Shown: positions 8,292-17,348, numbered from the stretch's first letter. The stretch: DNA of 64,000 bases from Nocardia stercoris (GCF_003696265.1 NZ_RFFH01000004.1:310001-374000), one strand, 5' to 3'. Numbers and translations are program-made. Notes: generated by a model not told the origin, from the sequence alone.

Positions 8292-10367
8292 GTGTCGCTG
8301 CCCGGGCCCGCGCTTCCCGCGGCCGGTAGGCGGGCGGTACGCCGCACCGACCTCGACGGTCTGCGCGGGGTCGCGATCGCGCTCGTGGTGGTGTTCCACG
8401 TCTGGTTCGGCCGGGTGTCCGGCGGTGTGGACGTGTTCCTGGTGTTGTCCGGCTACTTCTTCACCGGGCTGCTGGTGCGCCGGGCCGAGGCCACCGCCGC
8501 GGTCGGCCTGGGTCAGGTGCTGCGGCGCACGGCGCGGCGCCTGCTGCCGTCGATGGTGGTGGTGCTCGCGGCCATCGTCGCCGCCACGGTCGTGCTGCGC
8601 CCGTACACCCAGTGGTCGGGGATCGCGGCGCAGACGCTGGCCGCGCTGTTCTTCCAGCAGAACTGGCAGCTGGCCCTGAGCTGGTCGGACTATCTGGCCG
8701 CCGACCCGTCGGTGAGCCCGCTGCAGCACCTGTGGTCGATGTCGGTGCAGGGCCAGTTCTATGTGGTGGCCGCGGTCGTGGTGGCGGTGACCGCGTGGGT
8801 CGCGCGGCGGGCCGGGCACCCGGACCTGCGGCGGATCGTGCTGCCGGTGATCGTGGTGGGCGCGGCGCTGGTTTCGTTCGGCTACGCCGTGCACGGCCAC
8901 ACGACCGCGCAGGGCTGGAACTACTACGACTCGGGCGCGCGAGCCTGGGAGCTGCTGGCCGGGGCCGGCCTGGCGTTGGCCGGCCCGTATCTGCGGCCCG
9001 CCCGGCTGGTCCGGATCGTGCTCGCCACTGCCGGTATCGCGTCGGTGTTGTTGTGCGGGTGGGTGATTCCCGACGGTGCCGCGCGTTTTCCGGGCCCGGC
9101 GGCGCTGCTGCCGGTGTGCGCGGCCGCGGCGCTGATCGTGTCGGCCGGCAACCTGCCCGAAGCGGCGTGGCCGGTGCCGAACCGCCTGCTCGCCGGACAC
9201 TGGGCGCGCCGGCTGGGCGACATCGCCTACCCGCTGTATCTGTGGCACTGGCCGATCCTGATCTTCTATCTGGCCCAGCAGGCCCGGCCGCACGCCGGGC
9301 TGGTGGACGGGACCGCCGTCATCGCGGTGTCGGTGCTGCTGGCCGTCGCCACGCACCGCTGGGTCGAGGAACCGCTGCGCCGCCCCGCCGATCGCACCGT
9401 TCGCGCAGCGCGGCGCCACCGCCGGCCCGGTGAGTACGCGCTGGCCGCGGTGGCGCTGGTGGTGGTGTCGGTGGCCGGCGCCTGGCAGGTGTCCGCGGTG
9501 TGGGTGAATCCGCCGCAGCCGGTCGGCATCCTGGATCCCGTGCGCTATCCCGGCGCGGAAGCCCTCGACGCGGGGGTACCGGTGCCGGACGCGCCGCTGC
9601 GGCCCACGGTGTCGCAGGCCTCGGCGGATCTGCCGCCCCCGACCGGTGACGGCTGCATCGCCGACTGGGACACCCGTCCGGTCGTCTCCTGCACCTACGG
9701 TGACCCGCAGGCCACCCGCACGCTCGCCGTGGTCGGCAGCTCGCACGCCGAGCACTGGCTGCCGGCCCTGCAGATCCTGGCCGCCGAGCACGGTTTCCGG
9801 ATCCAGGTGTATCTCAAGATGGGGTGCCCGCTGACCCTGGCCGACGCCGTCTCCTACAAGGGCGAATCCAATCCGGACTGCCGGGACTGGTCGCGGGACG
9901 TGATCGACCGGCTCGGCACCGACCGGCCCGACTGGGTGTTCACCACCGGCACCCGCCCCCGCGACGCGGGCGGCGACGAGACGCCGGAGGAATACCTGCA
10001 GGTGTGGTCGGCGCTGGCCGATCGCGGCCTGAACGTGATCACGATCCGCGACACCCCGTGGCTGCGCCGCGGTGGCGTGCGCTACAAGGCGTCCGATTGT
10101 CTCGCCGCCGGCGGGGACCGGATCAGCTGCGGCATGCGCCGCACCGACGCCCTCGACCCGATCGACCCGCAGGAGGAGCCGGCGTCCCGGTTCCCCACGG
10201 TGTTCCCGATCGATCTCACCGACGCGATCTGCGATCCGGATGTCTGCCCGGTCACCGCGGGAAACATCCTCGTGTACCACGATGAGCACCACCTCAGCGC
10301 CAGCTACTCGCGTTCGCTGGCCGAGCCGCTGGGCCGCCGGCTGCAACCGGTGCTGGGGTGGTGGTAG
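8292..10367 (+). CDS. Membrane acyltransferase with C-terminal SGNH domain (OafA/YrhL type)
   Basis: About 691 aa. The N-terminal half is a polytopic acyltransferase-3 domain: the catalytic-type His in VVFHVWFG is followed by GGVDVFLVLSGYF and about ten hydrophobic segments up to residue 385. The C-terminal extracytoplasmic part is an SGNH domain with nucleophile block LAVVGSSHAEHW and a terminal His block DEHHLSASYS. Such two-domain enzymes O-acylate surface polysaccharides, peptidoglycan or glycolipids. The GTG at 8292 is preferred because GGAG lies 7 nt upstream; GTGs at 8229 and 8262 are also in frame. The long open frame on the opposite strand here is an artefact of GC skew. Confidence 0.85.
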   Translation: MSLPGPALPAAGRRAVRRTDLDGLRGVAIALVVVFHVWFGRVSGGVDVFLVLSGYFFTGLLVRRAEATAAVGLGQVLRRTARRLLPSMVVVLAAIVAATVVLRPYTQWSGIAAQTLAALFFQQNWQLALSWSDYLAADPSVSPLQHLWSMSVQGQFYVVAAVVVAVTAWVARRAGHPDLRRIVLPVIVVGAALVSFGYAVHGHTTAQGWNYYDSGARAWELLAGAGLALAGPYLRPARLVRIVLATAGIASVLLCGWVIPDGAARFPGPAALLPVCAAAALIVSAGNLPEAAWPVPNRLLAGHWARRLGDIAYPLYLWHWPILIFYLAQQARPHAGLVDGTAVIAVSVLLAVATHRWVEEPLRRPADRTVRAARRHRRPGEYALAAVALVVVSVAGAWQVSAVWVNPPQPVGILDPVRYPGAEALDAGVPVPDAPLRPTVSQASADLPPPTGDGCIADWDTRPVVSCTYGDPQATRTLAVVGSSHAEHWLPALQILAAEHGFRIQVYLKMGCPLTLADAVSYKGESNPDCRDWSRDVIDRLGTDRPDWVFTTGTRPRDAGGDETPEEYLQVWSALADRGLNVITIRDTPWLRRGGVRYKASDCLAAGGDRISCGMRRTDALDPIDPQEEPASRFPTVFPIDLTDAICDPDVCPVTAGNILVYHDEHHLSASYSRSLAEPLGRRLQPVLGWW

Positions 10368-10374
10368 CTCGTGA

Positions 10375-11121
10375 TCAGGAGAACGTCTTGTGGGGCACAC
10401 CCACGATCAATCCGCCGTCGATGACGTGTTCGGTGCCGGTGGTGTAGCTCGATTCGTCGCTGGCCAGGTACACGATCAGGTTCGCGACCTCGTCGGCCTC
10501 GGCGGCGCGGCCGAGCGGGATCTGCAGGAAGTCTTCGGGGATGCCCTCGGTCATGGGGGTGCGGACCATGCCGGGGTGTACCGAGTTGACGCGAATGTTG
10601 TACTGCGCCAACTCGAGTGCCGCCGATTTGGTCAGGCCGCGCACCGCGAACTTGGTGGCGGTGTAGCCGTGCAGGCCGGGGCTGCCGCGGAAGCCCTCCA
10701 CCGACGAGATGTTGACGATCGAGCCGGCGCCGGCCCCGATCATGACCCGGGCCGCCGCTTGGATGCCGAGGAACGTGCCGGTCAGGTTGATGTCGACGAT
10801 CTGCTGCCAGGCGGCGAGTTCGAAGTCGACGAGGGTGTTGCCGTTGACGATGCCGGCGTTGTTCACCAGCACGGACAGCGAGCCGAATTCCTCGACCGCT
10901 ACGTCGACGGCCCGCTTCCAGTCTTCGGGGTCGGTGACGTCGAGGTGGACGAATCGGGCCCGGTCGCCCAGTTCGGTCGCCAGCGCTTTGCCCTCGTCGT
11001 CGAGGAGGTCGCCGATGACCACCTCGGCTCCGTGCGCGACGAGGGCGCGGGCGTGCGCCGCGCCCATGCCACGCGCACCTCCACTGACGAGGGCGACTTT
11101 TCCGGACACTCGCTTGCTCAT
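10375..11121 (-). CDS. SDR oxidoreductase, 3-alpha/20-beta-hydroxysteroid dehydrogenase type (FabG3-like)
   Basis: A 248-aa classical short-chain dehydrogenase. It has the Rossmann motif GGARGMG (14-20), an Asp after beta-2 (VVIGDLLDD) favouring NAD(H), NNAG, the catalytic Ser in NISSVEG and the YTATK active-site motif near 153-157. Overall it resembles mycobacterial FabG3/Rv2002, which reduces the 20-keto group of steroids; other hydroxy-acyl or steroid substrates are possible. ATG 11121 is chosen over a farther upstream start because GAAGG precedes it and the Rossmann strand follows at the usual distance. A perfect 35-bp palindrome sits 61-95 bp upstream. The secreted hydrolase at 11254-12309 lies upstream on the same strand. 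Confidence 0.85.
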   Translation of the reverse strand: MSKRVSGKVALVSGGARGMGAAHARALVAHGAEVVIGDLLDDEGKALATELGDRARFVHLDVTDPEDWKRAVDVAVEEFGSLSVLVNNAGIVNGNTLVDFELAAWQQIVDINLTGTFLGIQAAARVMIGAGAGSIVNISSVEGFRGSPGLHGYTATKFAVRGLTKSAALELAQYNIRVNSVHPGMVRTPMTEGIPEDFLQIPLGRAAEADEVANLIVYLASDESSYTTGTEHVIDGGLIVGVPHKTFS

Positions 11122-11181
11122 GGTCGGACCTTCGGGTGAGTTGTGACGGTCGGCATTTCGGAGCAAGCAAAGCACAGATTA

Positions 11182-11216
11182 AATCATCGATTCAATCATT
11201 GATTGAATCGATGATT
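11182..11216. promoter_or_regulatory. Perfect 35-bp palindrome, candidate operator
   Basis: Two 17-bp arms (11182-11198 and 11200-11216) are exact complements around one central base at 11199. Each arm contains ATCGATT and CAATCA. The site is AT-rich in a GC-rich context and lies between the SDR gene and the stop of the upstream hydrolase, where an SDR promoter should be. Size and symmetry suit a TetR-family dimer or pair of dimers. No T tract follows, so a terminator is less likely. Confidence 0.7.
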
Positions 11217-11253
11217 GCGGGTAGATTCCGCCGGAGTTCGCCGATCGCGGCGC

Positions 11254-12309
11254 TCAGAATCCGTGCGAATCGAGCCAGCCGTCGAGATCGTCGCGGACCT
11301 GCGCGGCGGTCGGCTCCAGGGTCAGTCCGTGGGTGGCACCGTCGACGACGTCGGTCGTCACATCCGAGGTGCCGGTGAACAGATTGCCTTGGAAGCGAGC
11401 GCGATTCACGTCGAAGACCCGGTCCTGGGAGCCGGTCAGGACCAGCACCGGCACGTGGATCGAGCCCAGGCGCGCCGGATCGATGAGGGTCGCCTCGACC
11501 AGTGAGGTCATGTCGCCGCACGGGTTGATCGCCCGCAGCGGGAGGGCGGCGGCCAGCACGTCGGGCGGGGACTGGGCGAGGAAATCCTGTTGGAACGCTT
11601 CGACATTCGGTGTCAGGTAGGAGTACCCGGGTGCGCCGGCCGCCGACGGTTCCCCGCCGGTCAGGCAGTGGGCTCCCCACGTGAGGCTGCCGGCCAGCTG
11701 TTCGGGAGTCAGGGCCAGATCGGAATAGGCCAGCACGCCGACGGCATCGACGTCACCGAACGAATAGGCCTCGACCTGGGCGACCGCGCCGCCCAGCGAA
11801 TGGCCCAGCAGCGCCACCCGGTCGAACGCGACCGCGCCACCGTCGGCCGCGTAGTTCCCCGAGCGCAGGTCCTGCACGATCTGGTGGGCGACCGTCGCCT
11901 GCCCACCCACACAGCTGAGATCGCCGGGCGCCCCGTCGGCGGCGCCGTAGCCGATCCGGTCGACGGAGACCGACACGTGGCCACGGGCCGCCATCTCCCG
12001 CACATGGTTGTAGGCGGGTACCGCGTCGAAATGCCAGAACCATTCGCCCACTTCGAGACCGTGGATGTACAGCGACACACTGGGGGCGGTGCTCCCGGCG
12101 AGCGCGTCCGCCGGACCGGTGAGATGACCGTGGACGGTGTAGGTGCCGCCGTCGGTTCCACACGGCACGCCCGAGGCGTTCACATTGTGGACCGTGAACG
12201 AGATCTCGCGGTCGAGGATGCCGTCGCCGGGTGCCGCGACCGCCGTCGGCGCGGCTGCGACCGGCAGCACGGAAACCAGCGCAGCAAGGACAGTGCGGGA
12301 CAAACGCAT
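11254..12309 (-). CDS. Secreted alpha/beta hydrolase
   Basis: The 351-aa exported hydrolase begins with a signal peptide (MRLSRTVLAALVSVLPVAAA, cleaved near AVAA-PGDG). The alpha/beta-hydrolase triad is visible: nucleophile elbow GHSLGG, acid in LTGSQDRVFD and His in DGATHGLTL. Four Cys, two in the CGTDGG and LSCVGG segments, suggest disulfides. The fold and length fit secreted lipase/esterase-type proteins of Nocardia; substrate unknown. ATG 12309 is selected because GGAGAGG stands about 8 nt upstream and the signal peptide starts there, although the frame is open to 12483. Confidence 0.8.
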   Translation of the reverse strand: MRLSRTVLAALVSVLPVAAAPTAVAAPGDGILDREISFTVHNVNASGVPCGTDGGTYTVHGHLTGPADALAGSTAPSVSLYIHGLEVGEWFWHFDAVPAYNHVREMAARGHVSVSVDRIGYGAADGAPGDLSCVGGQATVAHQIVQDLRSGNYAADGGAVAFDRVALLGHSLGGAVAQVEAYSFGDVDAVGVLAYSDLALTPEQLAGSLTWGAHCLTGGEPSAAGAPGYSYLTPNVEAFQQDFLAQSPPDVLAAALPLRAINPCGDMTSLVEATLIDPARLGSIHVPVLVLTGSQDRVFDVNRARFQGNLFTGTSDVTTDVVDGATHGLTLEPTAAQVRDDLDGWLDSHGF

Positions 12310-12631
12310 GATCCGAACCTCTCCGTACGGGAAGGGGAAACTGCGGGACGGTCCCACGACCGCGTCGGCTCGCAGGCGTGCGGCGCGGTCCCGGATTCGC
12401 GGGCGAAGGCGGAAGAAGCCCGCCCCGGAGGTATACCCCACCGCCTTGCCGATCGAGCCGACCGACGCGGTACTCGCGAGCAATTCGGCAGCGCGCGCCT
12501 CCGATCACAGCGATGCCGCAATCCAGTGCTGGGAAGTTCCAGTTGCGTCGATGGCCGATCGGCGCCTAGATTGCGTCGCGGCCGGTCCGGACTACGGTCC
12601 GCGCCGCTGCTACGCCACCCCGAGGATCGGC

Positions 12632-13096
12632 ATGAATATCCTGTGCCAGCGCTGCCGGACGTTCGAGTACTCGCTGACCACACCGGGGCCGGGCGCGGCC
12701 GAACTGGATCCGGGCTCGCGCGGGCAGACCTACCGGTTCACCGACTGCGTGTTCCTGCTCGTCGGGATCGAAGAGGGCGATCCGCGGGCGACTACCGCTG
12801 CGGCGAAAGCGATCCGGCGCATCGCCCGCAAAACGGGGGCGACCCAGATCGTCCTCAACGGCTTCTCGCATCTGGCCCGGCCGAAGCTGCGGCCGACCGC
12901 GGCGACGGCGTCCCAGGCCCTCGATGCCCTCGCGAATCGATTGCGGGAGAACGGTTTCGCGACCCATCAGATGCCGTTCGGCTGGAACAAGTCCTGGCGT
13001 GCGGACGTCTGCGACGGTGAGTGGCAGCAGCGCATGGTCTATATCGAGCCCGCCGCCACGGCCACGCTGATGCCGTCCGGTGCCGAGATCGCCTGA
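12632..13096 (+). CDS. Freestanding threonyl-tRNA synthetase editing-domain protein
   Basis: A 154-aa protein resembling the N-terminal editing domain of archaeal ThrRS, a D-aminoacyl-tRNA-deacylase-like fold that hydrolyses Ser-tRNA(Thr). The archaeal pattern is clear: MNILCQRCRTFEY start, then VGIEEGD, IVLNGFSHLA, a SQALDALANRLRENGF helix and PFGWNKSW. The family's catalytic His and Lys correspond to His80 and Lys120; the usual Tyr before the Lys is Asn here. There is no synthetase catalytic or anticodon domain. ATG 12632 has a GAGG about 7 nt upstream, and the open frame before it is not protein-like. Role as a trans-editing factor is inferred. Confidence 0.75.
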   Translation: MNILCQRCRTFEYSLTTPGPGAAELDPGSRGQTYRFTDCVFLLVGIEEGDPRATTAAAKAIRRIARKTGATQIVLNGFSHLARPKLRPTAATASQALDALANRLRENGFATHQMPFGWNKSWRADVCDGEWQQRMVYIEPAATATLMPSGAEIA

Positions 13097-13108
13097 GCCG
13101 CCGGCAGT

Positions 13109-14329
13109 TCACCAGGTGACCGGCAGCGACTCCAGGCCGCGGAACATTCGGCCCCGGCGGAACGGCAGGTCGTCGACCGGTACGGCGAACCGGAGGGTGG
13201 GCAGCCGGTGGAACAGCGTCCCGATGGCGACCTGTAGCTCGATGCGGGCCAGGTGGGCGCCCAGGCAGTGGTGTGGGCCGTAGCCGAAGGCGAGGTGTGG
13301 GTTGTGGCGGCGGGTGAGGTCGAGTTCGTCGGGGCGGTCGAAGACGGCCGGGTCGCGGTTGGCGGCCGGATTGTGCGCCACCACGGCGTCGCCGGCCGCC
13401 ACCAGCGTGCCGCCCAATTCGGTGTCCTCCAATGCGATCCGGCTGAGCAGCGGACTGGTGGCCATCGGCGTGAACCGCAGCAGTTCCTCGATCGCGGTCG
13501 GCAGCAGCGCCGGGTCCGCGCGCAACAGGTCCAGTTGATCCGGGTGCGTGAGCAGGGTGTAGGTGAAGTTGCCGATCTGGTTGACGGTGGTCTCGTAGCC
13601 GGCGATCAGCAGCGTCACGCCGAACTGGACCAGTTCGTCCTCGGTGAGTTCGTCGTGTTCGTCGCGGGCTTCGACCAGGGTGCTGAGCACGTCGTCGGCG
13701 GGCTGCGCGCGGCGGCGCGCCACCAGCTCGGTCAGGTAGGTCTTGAGTTCCTCCCGCGCGGCGAAGATCTGCTCGGGGGAGTAGGCCGAGAGCGCGAGCA
13801 CCGTATCCGTCCAGGTGCCGAACTGATCCCGGTCCTCGTACGGCACCCCGAGCAATTCGCAGATCATCGTGATCGGTAGCGGCAGAGCGAGATCCCGCAC
13901 CAGGTCGGCGGGCGGCCCCTGCGCGATCATCCGGTCCAGCAGGGTGTCGACTACCTCCTGCACCCGCGGGCGCAGCTGCTCCATGCGCCGATGGGTGAAC
14001 GCGCCCGCCGCCAGCCGCCGCAGCCGCGCGTGCTCCGCACCGTCCATGACGACCAGATTGGGATCGGAAGGCGGCAACGGAATCGACCGTGGCACATCGG
14101 CATCGACGGCGGCCGCACGGCTGAACCGCTCGTCCGACAGTGACGCCTTGACGTCGTCGTGCCGGGCGCAGAGCCACGCGTCACCGCCGTAGCGCATCGA
14201 AACCCGAGCCAGCCCTTCGCCGTCGCGCAGCCGGACCAGTTCCGGTTCGATGTCCAGGCGGCGGGCGGTGCCGGTCGGCAGCGGACAGGCGGCTGCCGGG
14301 GAGGTCCCGGCCGGTGGTTGTGGCGACAT
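13109..14329 (-). CDS. Cytochrome P450
   Basis: This 406-aa bacterial class-I P450 monooxygenase is soluble. Key elements are the I-helix O2-activation motif AGYETT, the K-helix EELLR (ExxR), and the heme loop FGYGPHHCLGAHLAR with the cysteinate ligand. The protein is like CYP105/107-type actinobacterial enzymes that hydroxylate macrolides, steroids or terpenoids, but the substrate cannot be named. No ferredoxin or reductase is adjacent. ATG 14329 (MSPQPPAG) is used; the frame runs on to 14386. It is divergent from the TauD-type dioxygenase across about 340 bp. Confidence 0.9.
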   Translation of the reverse strand: MSPQPPAGTSPAAACPLPTGTARRLDIEPELVRLRDGEGLARVSMRYGGDAWLCARHDDVKASLSDERFSRAAAVDADVPRSIPLPPSDPNLVVMDGAEHARLRRLAAGAFTHRRMEQLRPRVQEVVDTLLDRMIAQGPPADLVRDLALPLPITMICELLGVPYEDRDQFGTWTDTVLALSAYSPEQIFAAREELKTYLTELVARRRAQPADDVLSTLVEARDEHDELTEDELVQFGVTLLIAGYETTVNQIGNFTYTLLTHPDQLDLLRADPALLPTAIEELLRFTPMATSPLLSRIALEDTELGGTLVAAGDAVVAHNPAANRDPAVFDRPDELDLTRRHNPHLAFGYGPHHCLGAHLARIELQVAIGTLFHRLPTLRFAVPVDDLPFRRGRMFRGLESLPVTW

Positions 14330-14666
14330 CGGCAGGCCTTTCTGGCGCCTTGTGGGCGCGATTGGATGGAAAGTGCTGTCACACAAGGTGTTTGGACGAG
14401 CTCATACCACGCTACCAACGGCAGGAGAACGCTCGCCACGGTTGGCGATGTCGGCTGTCGATGCGCTGCGTGCGCGTGACGGCGGAAACGGTCGGCGATC
14501 CGATCACGGTGATCGAAAACATGGCCTACCGATGTGCCTCGGGGCGACAGTGGCAACCCGAATATGCCGCGCGCTCCGGCAGTCCGACGCGCGGCGGACC
14601 GCTTCGTGCCTACGATCCGAAGCGCGATCGGGCCGATCGAACCGCCGAAACACTCAGGAGCCCACC
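14330..14666. other. Intergenic region between divergent P450 and dioxygenase genes
   Basis: It should hold both promoters. No RNA gene, convincing palindrome or conserved small protein was seen; the open frames through it are not protein-like. Confidence 0.4.
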
Positions 14667-15563
14667 GTGACCCACGCCGCAACCTGGTCGGTGACCCGGC
14701 TCACCGGGACGTTCGGTGCCGAGCTGACCGGGCTCGACCTCGCCGATTCCGCGGCCGCCGCGCAGATCCCGGCACTGCTCGCGGCGTATCGGGTACTCGC
14801 GGTGCGCGACCAGGACCTTGCTCCGGGCGCGCAGGTCGCCCTGGCGCGGGTCCTGGGTGAGCCCACACCCGCGCACCCGGTACTCCCCGGGCTGCCGGGC
14901 CATCCGGAGATCCTCGTCCTGGACGGCGAATCCGGTGGCCGAAATGCCCGGTGGCACACCGACGTCACCTTCATCGCGCGTCCCCACGCGGCCGCGATCC
15001 TGGTCGCCGACATCGTGCCGGAATTCGGCGGCGACACCTTGTTCGCCGACCTGCACTCCGCCTACGACGCCCTGTCCGCACCGTTGCGCGCCGCGGTCGA
15101 CCAGCTGCGGGCCGTGCACCGCATCGCGCCCCTGGCCTACTGGGGTGAGCCCTTCGACACCGGCCTGTCGCGCGCCGACGCCGCCGACCTGCGGGCCGCT
15201 GCCGACCGGGTCGCGCCGGTCATCCACCCGGTGGTCCGGGTCGACCCGCGCACCGGCCGGCGCGGGCTGTTCGTGAACCGCGGTTTCACCTCGCACCTGG
15301 TCGGGTTGTCTCGCATCGAGAGCGACGGACTGCTGGATCTGCTGTACCGCCACATCGAGCAGCCCGAACTGACGCTGCGGCATCGCTGGCGGTCGGGCGA
15401 CGTCCTGATCTGGGACAACCGAGCGACCTCGCACTACGCCGTCGACGACTACGGCCACACGGCGCGGCGAGTGCGCCGCGTCACGATCGCGGGCGAGATC
15501 CCGGTCGGGCCGGACGGTTTCGCGAGCCAGGTGTCGGAGGACCCGCTCGTGACGGTGCGCTGA
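14667..15563 (+). CDS. TauD/TfdA-family 2-oxoglutarate/Fe(II) dioxygenase
   Basis: The 298-aa enzyme has the facial triad of the TauD family: His97-x-Asp99 in RWHTDVTF and the distal His256 in SHYAVDDY. The 2-oxoglutarate-binding Arg lies in RRVRRVTI, about residues 267-271. Family members oxidise taurine, alkyl sulfates, 2,4-D or similar compounds with release of CO2 and succinate. Without a sulfonate transporter nearby the substrate is open. The GTG at 14667 has AGGAG 6-7 nt upstream and begins the first beta strand (WSVTRLTG), so it is preferred over the long upstream extension. Confidence 0.85.
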   Translation: MTHAATWSVTRLTGTFGAELTGLDLADSAAAAQIPALLAAYRVLAVRDQDLAPGAQVALARVLGEPTPAHPVLPGLPGHPEILVLDGESGGRNARWHTDVTFIARPHAAAILVADIVPEFGGDTLFADLHSAYDALSAPLRAAVDQLRAVHRIAPLAYWGEPFDTGLSRADAADLRAAADRVAPVIHPVVRVDPRTGRRGLFVNRGFTSHLVGLSRIESDGLLDLLYRHIEQPELTLRHRWRSGDVLIWDNRATSHYAVDDYGHTARRVRRVTIAGEIPVGPDGFASQVSEDPLVTVR

Positions 15564-15808
15564 CCACCGGAAGCCGGGACGTTCGGCTCGGTACCCGAAG
15601 GTTCAGCACATTGTTGTAATTTACCGAAGTTCGGTACTGAAAAATATTGTCGCGCAGAGGTATTGCGCCGGATATCCGCGGTGGGGTTCTCGGGCTTCGA
15701 TGCTTGCGCATTAAACATTCACAAAACGGGCCACCGTGCCGCTGTGACCCGATAATGTTTCACACCGCTCGACCCCGAGCGTCCATTCCGCGGAAAGAAG
15801 CAAGCTGG

Positions 15809-16330
15809 ATGAGCATTACTAAGCGTGCCGGTTACACCCTCACCACCCTCGGCGCCATGGCGGCCATCGCGGCGTTCGCAGCCCCGGCGGCCAACGCCGA
15901 CGTCACCGGCGTGACCGTGCAGACGCCGAACGGCGGGAACTACTGCGCGAACCAGTCCTACTCGGTCACCGTCACCGTCAGCACCGGCCTGCTCGGCGCG
16001 ACCGGCCCGGTCAGCCTGCTCGACAACGGCAACCTGGTCTCGACCCAGAACGTGACCGGTGGCCTGCTCGGCGGCTCGCAGACCGCGGTCTTCGCCTGGA
16101 CCCCGAGCAGCACCGGCAACCACTCGCTGGTCGCGACCCAGGGCGGCACGCTGCTGTCCCCGACGTCCACCTCGCAGCCGGTCGTCGAAGCCGTCACCAC
16201 CTGCATCCCGCCGGTCGCCACCGGCTCGTTCTCCACCGGGCTCAACGGCACCGGCTCCACCATCACCAACAACAGCCTGAACATCGGGGCGATCATCACC
16301 TCGATCACCAGCGGCTCCGCGGCCCGGTAA
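15809..16330 (+). CDS. Secreted Ig-like/Gly-Thr-rich protein
   Basis: The 173-aa exported protein of unknown function begins with a signal peptide (MSITKRAGYTLTTLGAMAAI, cleaved at ANA-DVTG). The mature part is built of Thr/Ser/Val-rich strands (SYSVTVTVSTG, GPVSLLDNG, SLVATQGG) like a single bacterial immunoglobulin-type beta sandwich. Two Cys, in NYCANQ and TTCIPP, bracket the domain and may pair. ATG 15809 is preceded by an AGAAG purine run. A strong hairpin follows the stop. Cell-surface or extracellular location is expected. Confidence 0.7.
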   Translation: MSITKRAGYTLTTLGAMAAIAAFAAPAANADVTGVTVQTPNGGNYCANQSYSVTVTVSTGLLGATGPVSLLDNGNLVSTQNVTGGLLGGSQTAVFAWTPSSTGNHSLVATQGGTLLSPTSTSQPVVEAVTTCIPPVATGSFSTGLNGTGSTITNNSLNIGAIITSITSGSAAR

Positions 16331-16335
16331 CCGCT

Positions 16336-16370
16336 GCGGCCCCCGCCGACTCTCTCCCGGCGGGGGCCGC
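16336..16370 (+). terminator. Strong intrinsic terminator hairpin
   Basis: A perfect 13-bp GC-only stem (16336-16348 with 16358-16370) and a 9-nt loop begin 5 bp after the stop of the secreted protein gene. Confidence 0.75.
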
Positions 16371-16736
16371 TCCCGGTTTCGCCGGCCGGCCAGCTCGGGT
16401 CGAGAACGAGCCCACCGCATTTCGGACACTCCACGCCCTGGCCCGTACCCACGGGGTATCGGTACGATGCCCTTTTCCGGCAGCCCCTTCAATTGGTCGT
16501 AGCGCCACTGGCATTGCACGCACATGAAAGATGTCCGCCGGGCGGCCACCCAGGTCTGCCGCGACACGATCGACGACAGATGCTGTTTCCGCGTGCCGTG
16601 CGGGTTGCCGTGGTCGATGCAGTTGTTCAATGTGCTCCCGTCGATCCCGCCGTACTGGGCGCCGAAGGGAATGTCGGAAATAGACGGTCGGATCGGTGCC
16701 GATCGAAATATCGGCAAATTCGGATGCTTTCGCCAT
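16371..16736 (-). pseudogene. Possible frameshifted zinc-ribbon protein
   Basis: Protein-like sequence moves through three frames on the minus strand. It starts MAKASEFADISIG at 16736, continues in a second frame as FGAQYGGIDGSTLNNCIDHG and FMCVQCQWRYDQLKG, and ends in a third as VECPKCGGLVLD. The CxxC pairs in the last two segments would make a zinc ribbon if joined. Two lesions are needed, so this is either a decayed gene or an assembly error. The frame-2 part could also start upstream at about 16789. Confidence 0.35.
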
Positions 16737-16985
16737 GATGCACTCCAGTCGCTGGAAGGAACCAGTCGGACCTCGTTGTGCAGGAGCATGCGCGGTGATC
16801 ATATGTCGTGGACCGCTGGTCGCGTCGGCTCGGACGGCGGCGATCATGTGGCCGGTACGGTAGGCGATCATGGTTCGCGACCACGAGTACCGAAGCGCGT
16901 GTGTTTGCTGCTACCGACGGTGAATCGGCTTCTGTCGGTAACATGCAGCCGCTCCTGGCCGAAGGTCATCCTGAGGAGGATCTCC

Positions 16986-17348
16986 ATGACGAAGACGATT
17001 CTTGCCGCCGCACGCATCGCTACCGCCGGTCTTTCGGGTCTGGCCTGTGTGGCGATCATCGGTTCCGGTGCTGCCCAGGCGGCGCCGCAGGATTGCGTTG
17101 TCGAGCGGGACCTCCTCGGCGCGGCAGCGACGTGCCAACCCGACGGAGGCAGCAACTACGTCCTGCACGTCGACTGTTTCGGCCTGTACGCCGGTGCGTT
17201 CTTCCCGCAGTACAACATCGGTTCCTACCAGGTACTCAGCTATCCCTTCACCCCGACGGGCCAGCGCGTTGCCACCGGCTGCACGGGTGTGGGTCCCGGC
17301 GTCGCCGCCGTGGCCACCAACGCTTATGTCGAGATCTATCAGGGCTAG
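16986..17348 (+). CDS. Small secreted Cys-containing protein
   Basis: The 120-aa exported protein has a clear signal peptide cleaved after GAAQA (about residue 32). The mature part has four Cys (QDCVVE, ATCQPD, VDCFGL, TGCTGV), likely two disulfides, and is otherwise Val/Gly/Ala-rich with a Tyr-containing end. The start is firm: GAGGAGG lies just upstream of ATG 16986. Function is unknown; it is not like the glycine-zipper proteins elsewhere in the window. Confidence 0.75.
   Translation: MTKTILAAARIATAGLSGLACVAIIGSGAAQAAPQDCVVERDLLGAAATCQPDGGSNYVLHVDCFGLYAGAFFPQYNIGSYQVLSYPFTPTGQRVATGCTGVGPGVAAVATNAYVEIYQG

Noticed and set aside
7107..10400. A 1097-codon open frame on the minus strand
   Set aside because: It covers the sigma factor and acyltransferase genes in antisense, is Arg/His/Gly/Pro-rich, and has no domain; the plus-strand genes have clear motifs.
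11590..13020. 476-codon plus-strand frame
   Set aside because: Runs antisense through the secreted hydrolase and into the editing-domain gene in a different frame; no protein-like segment.
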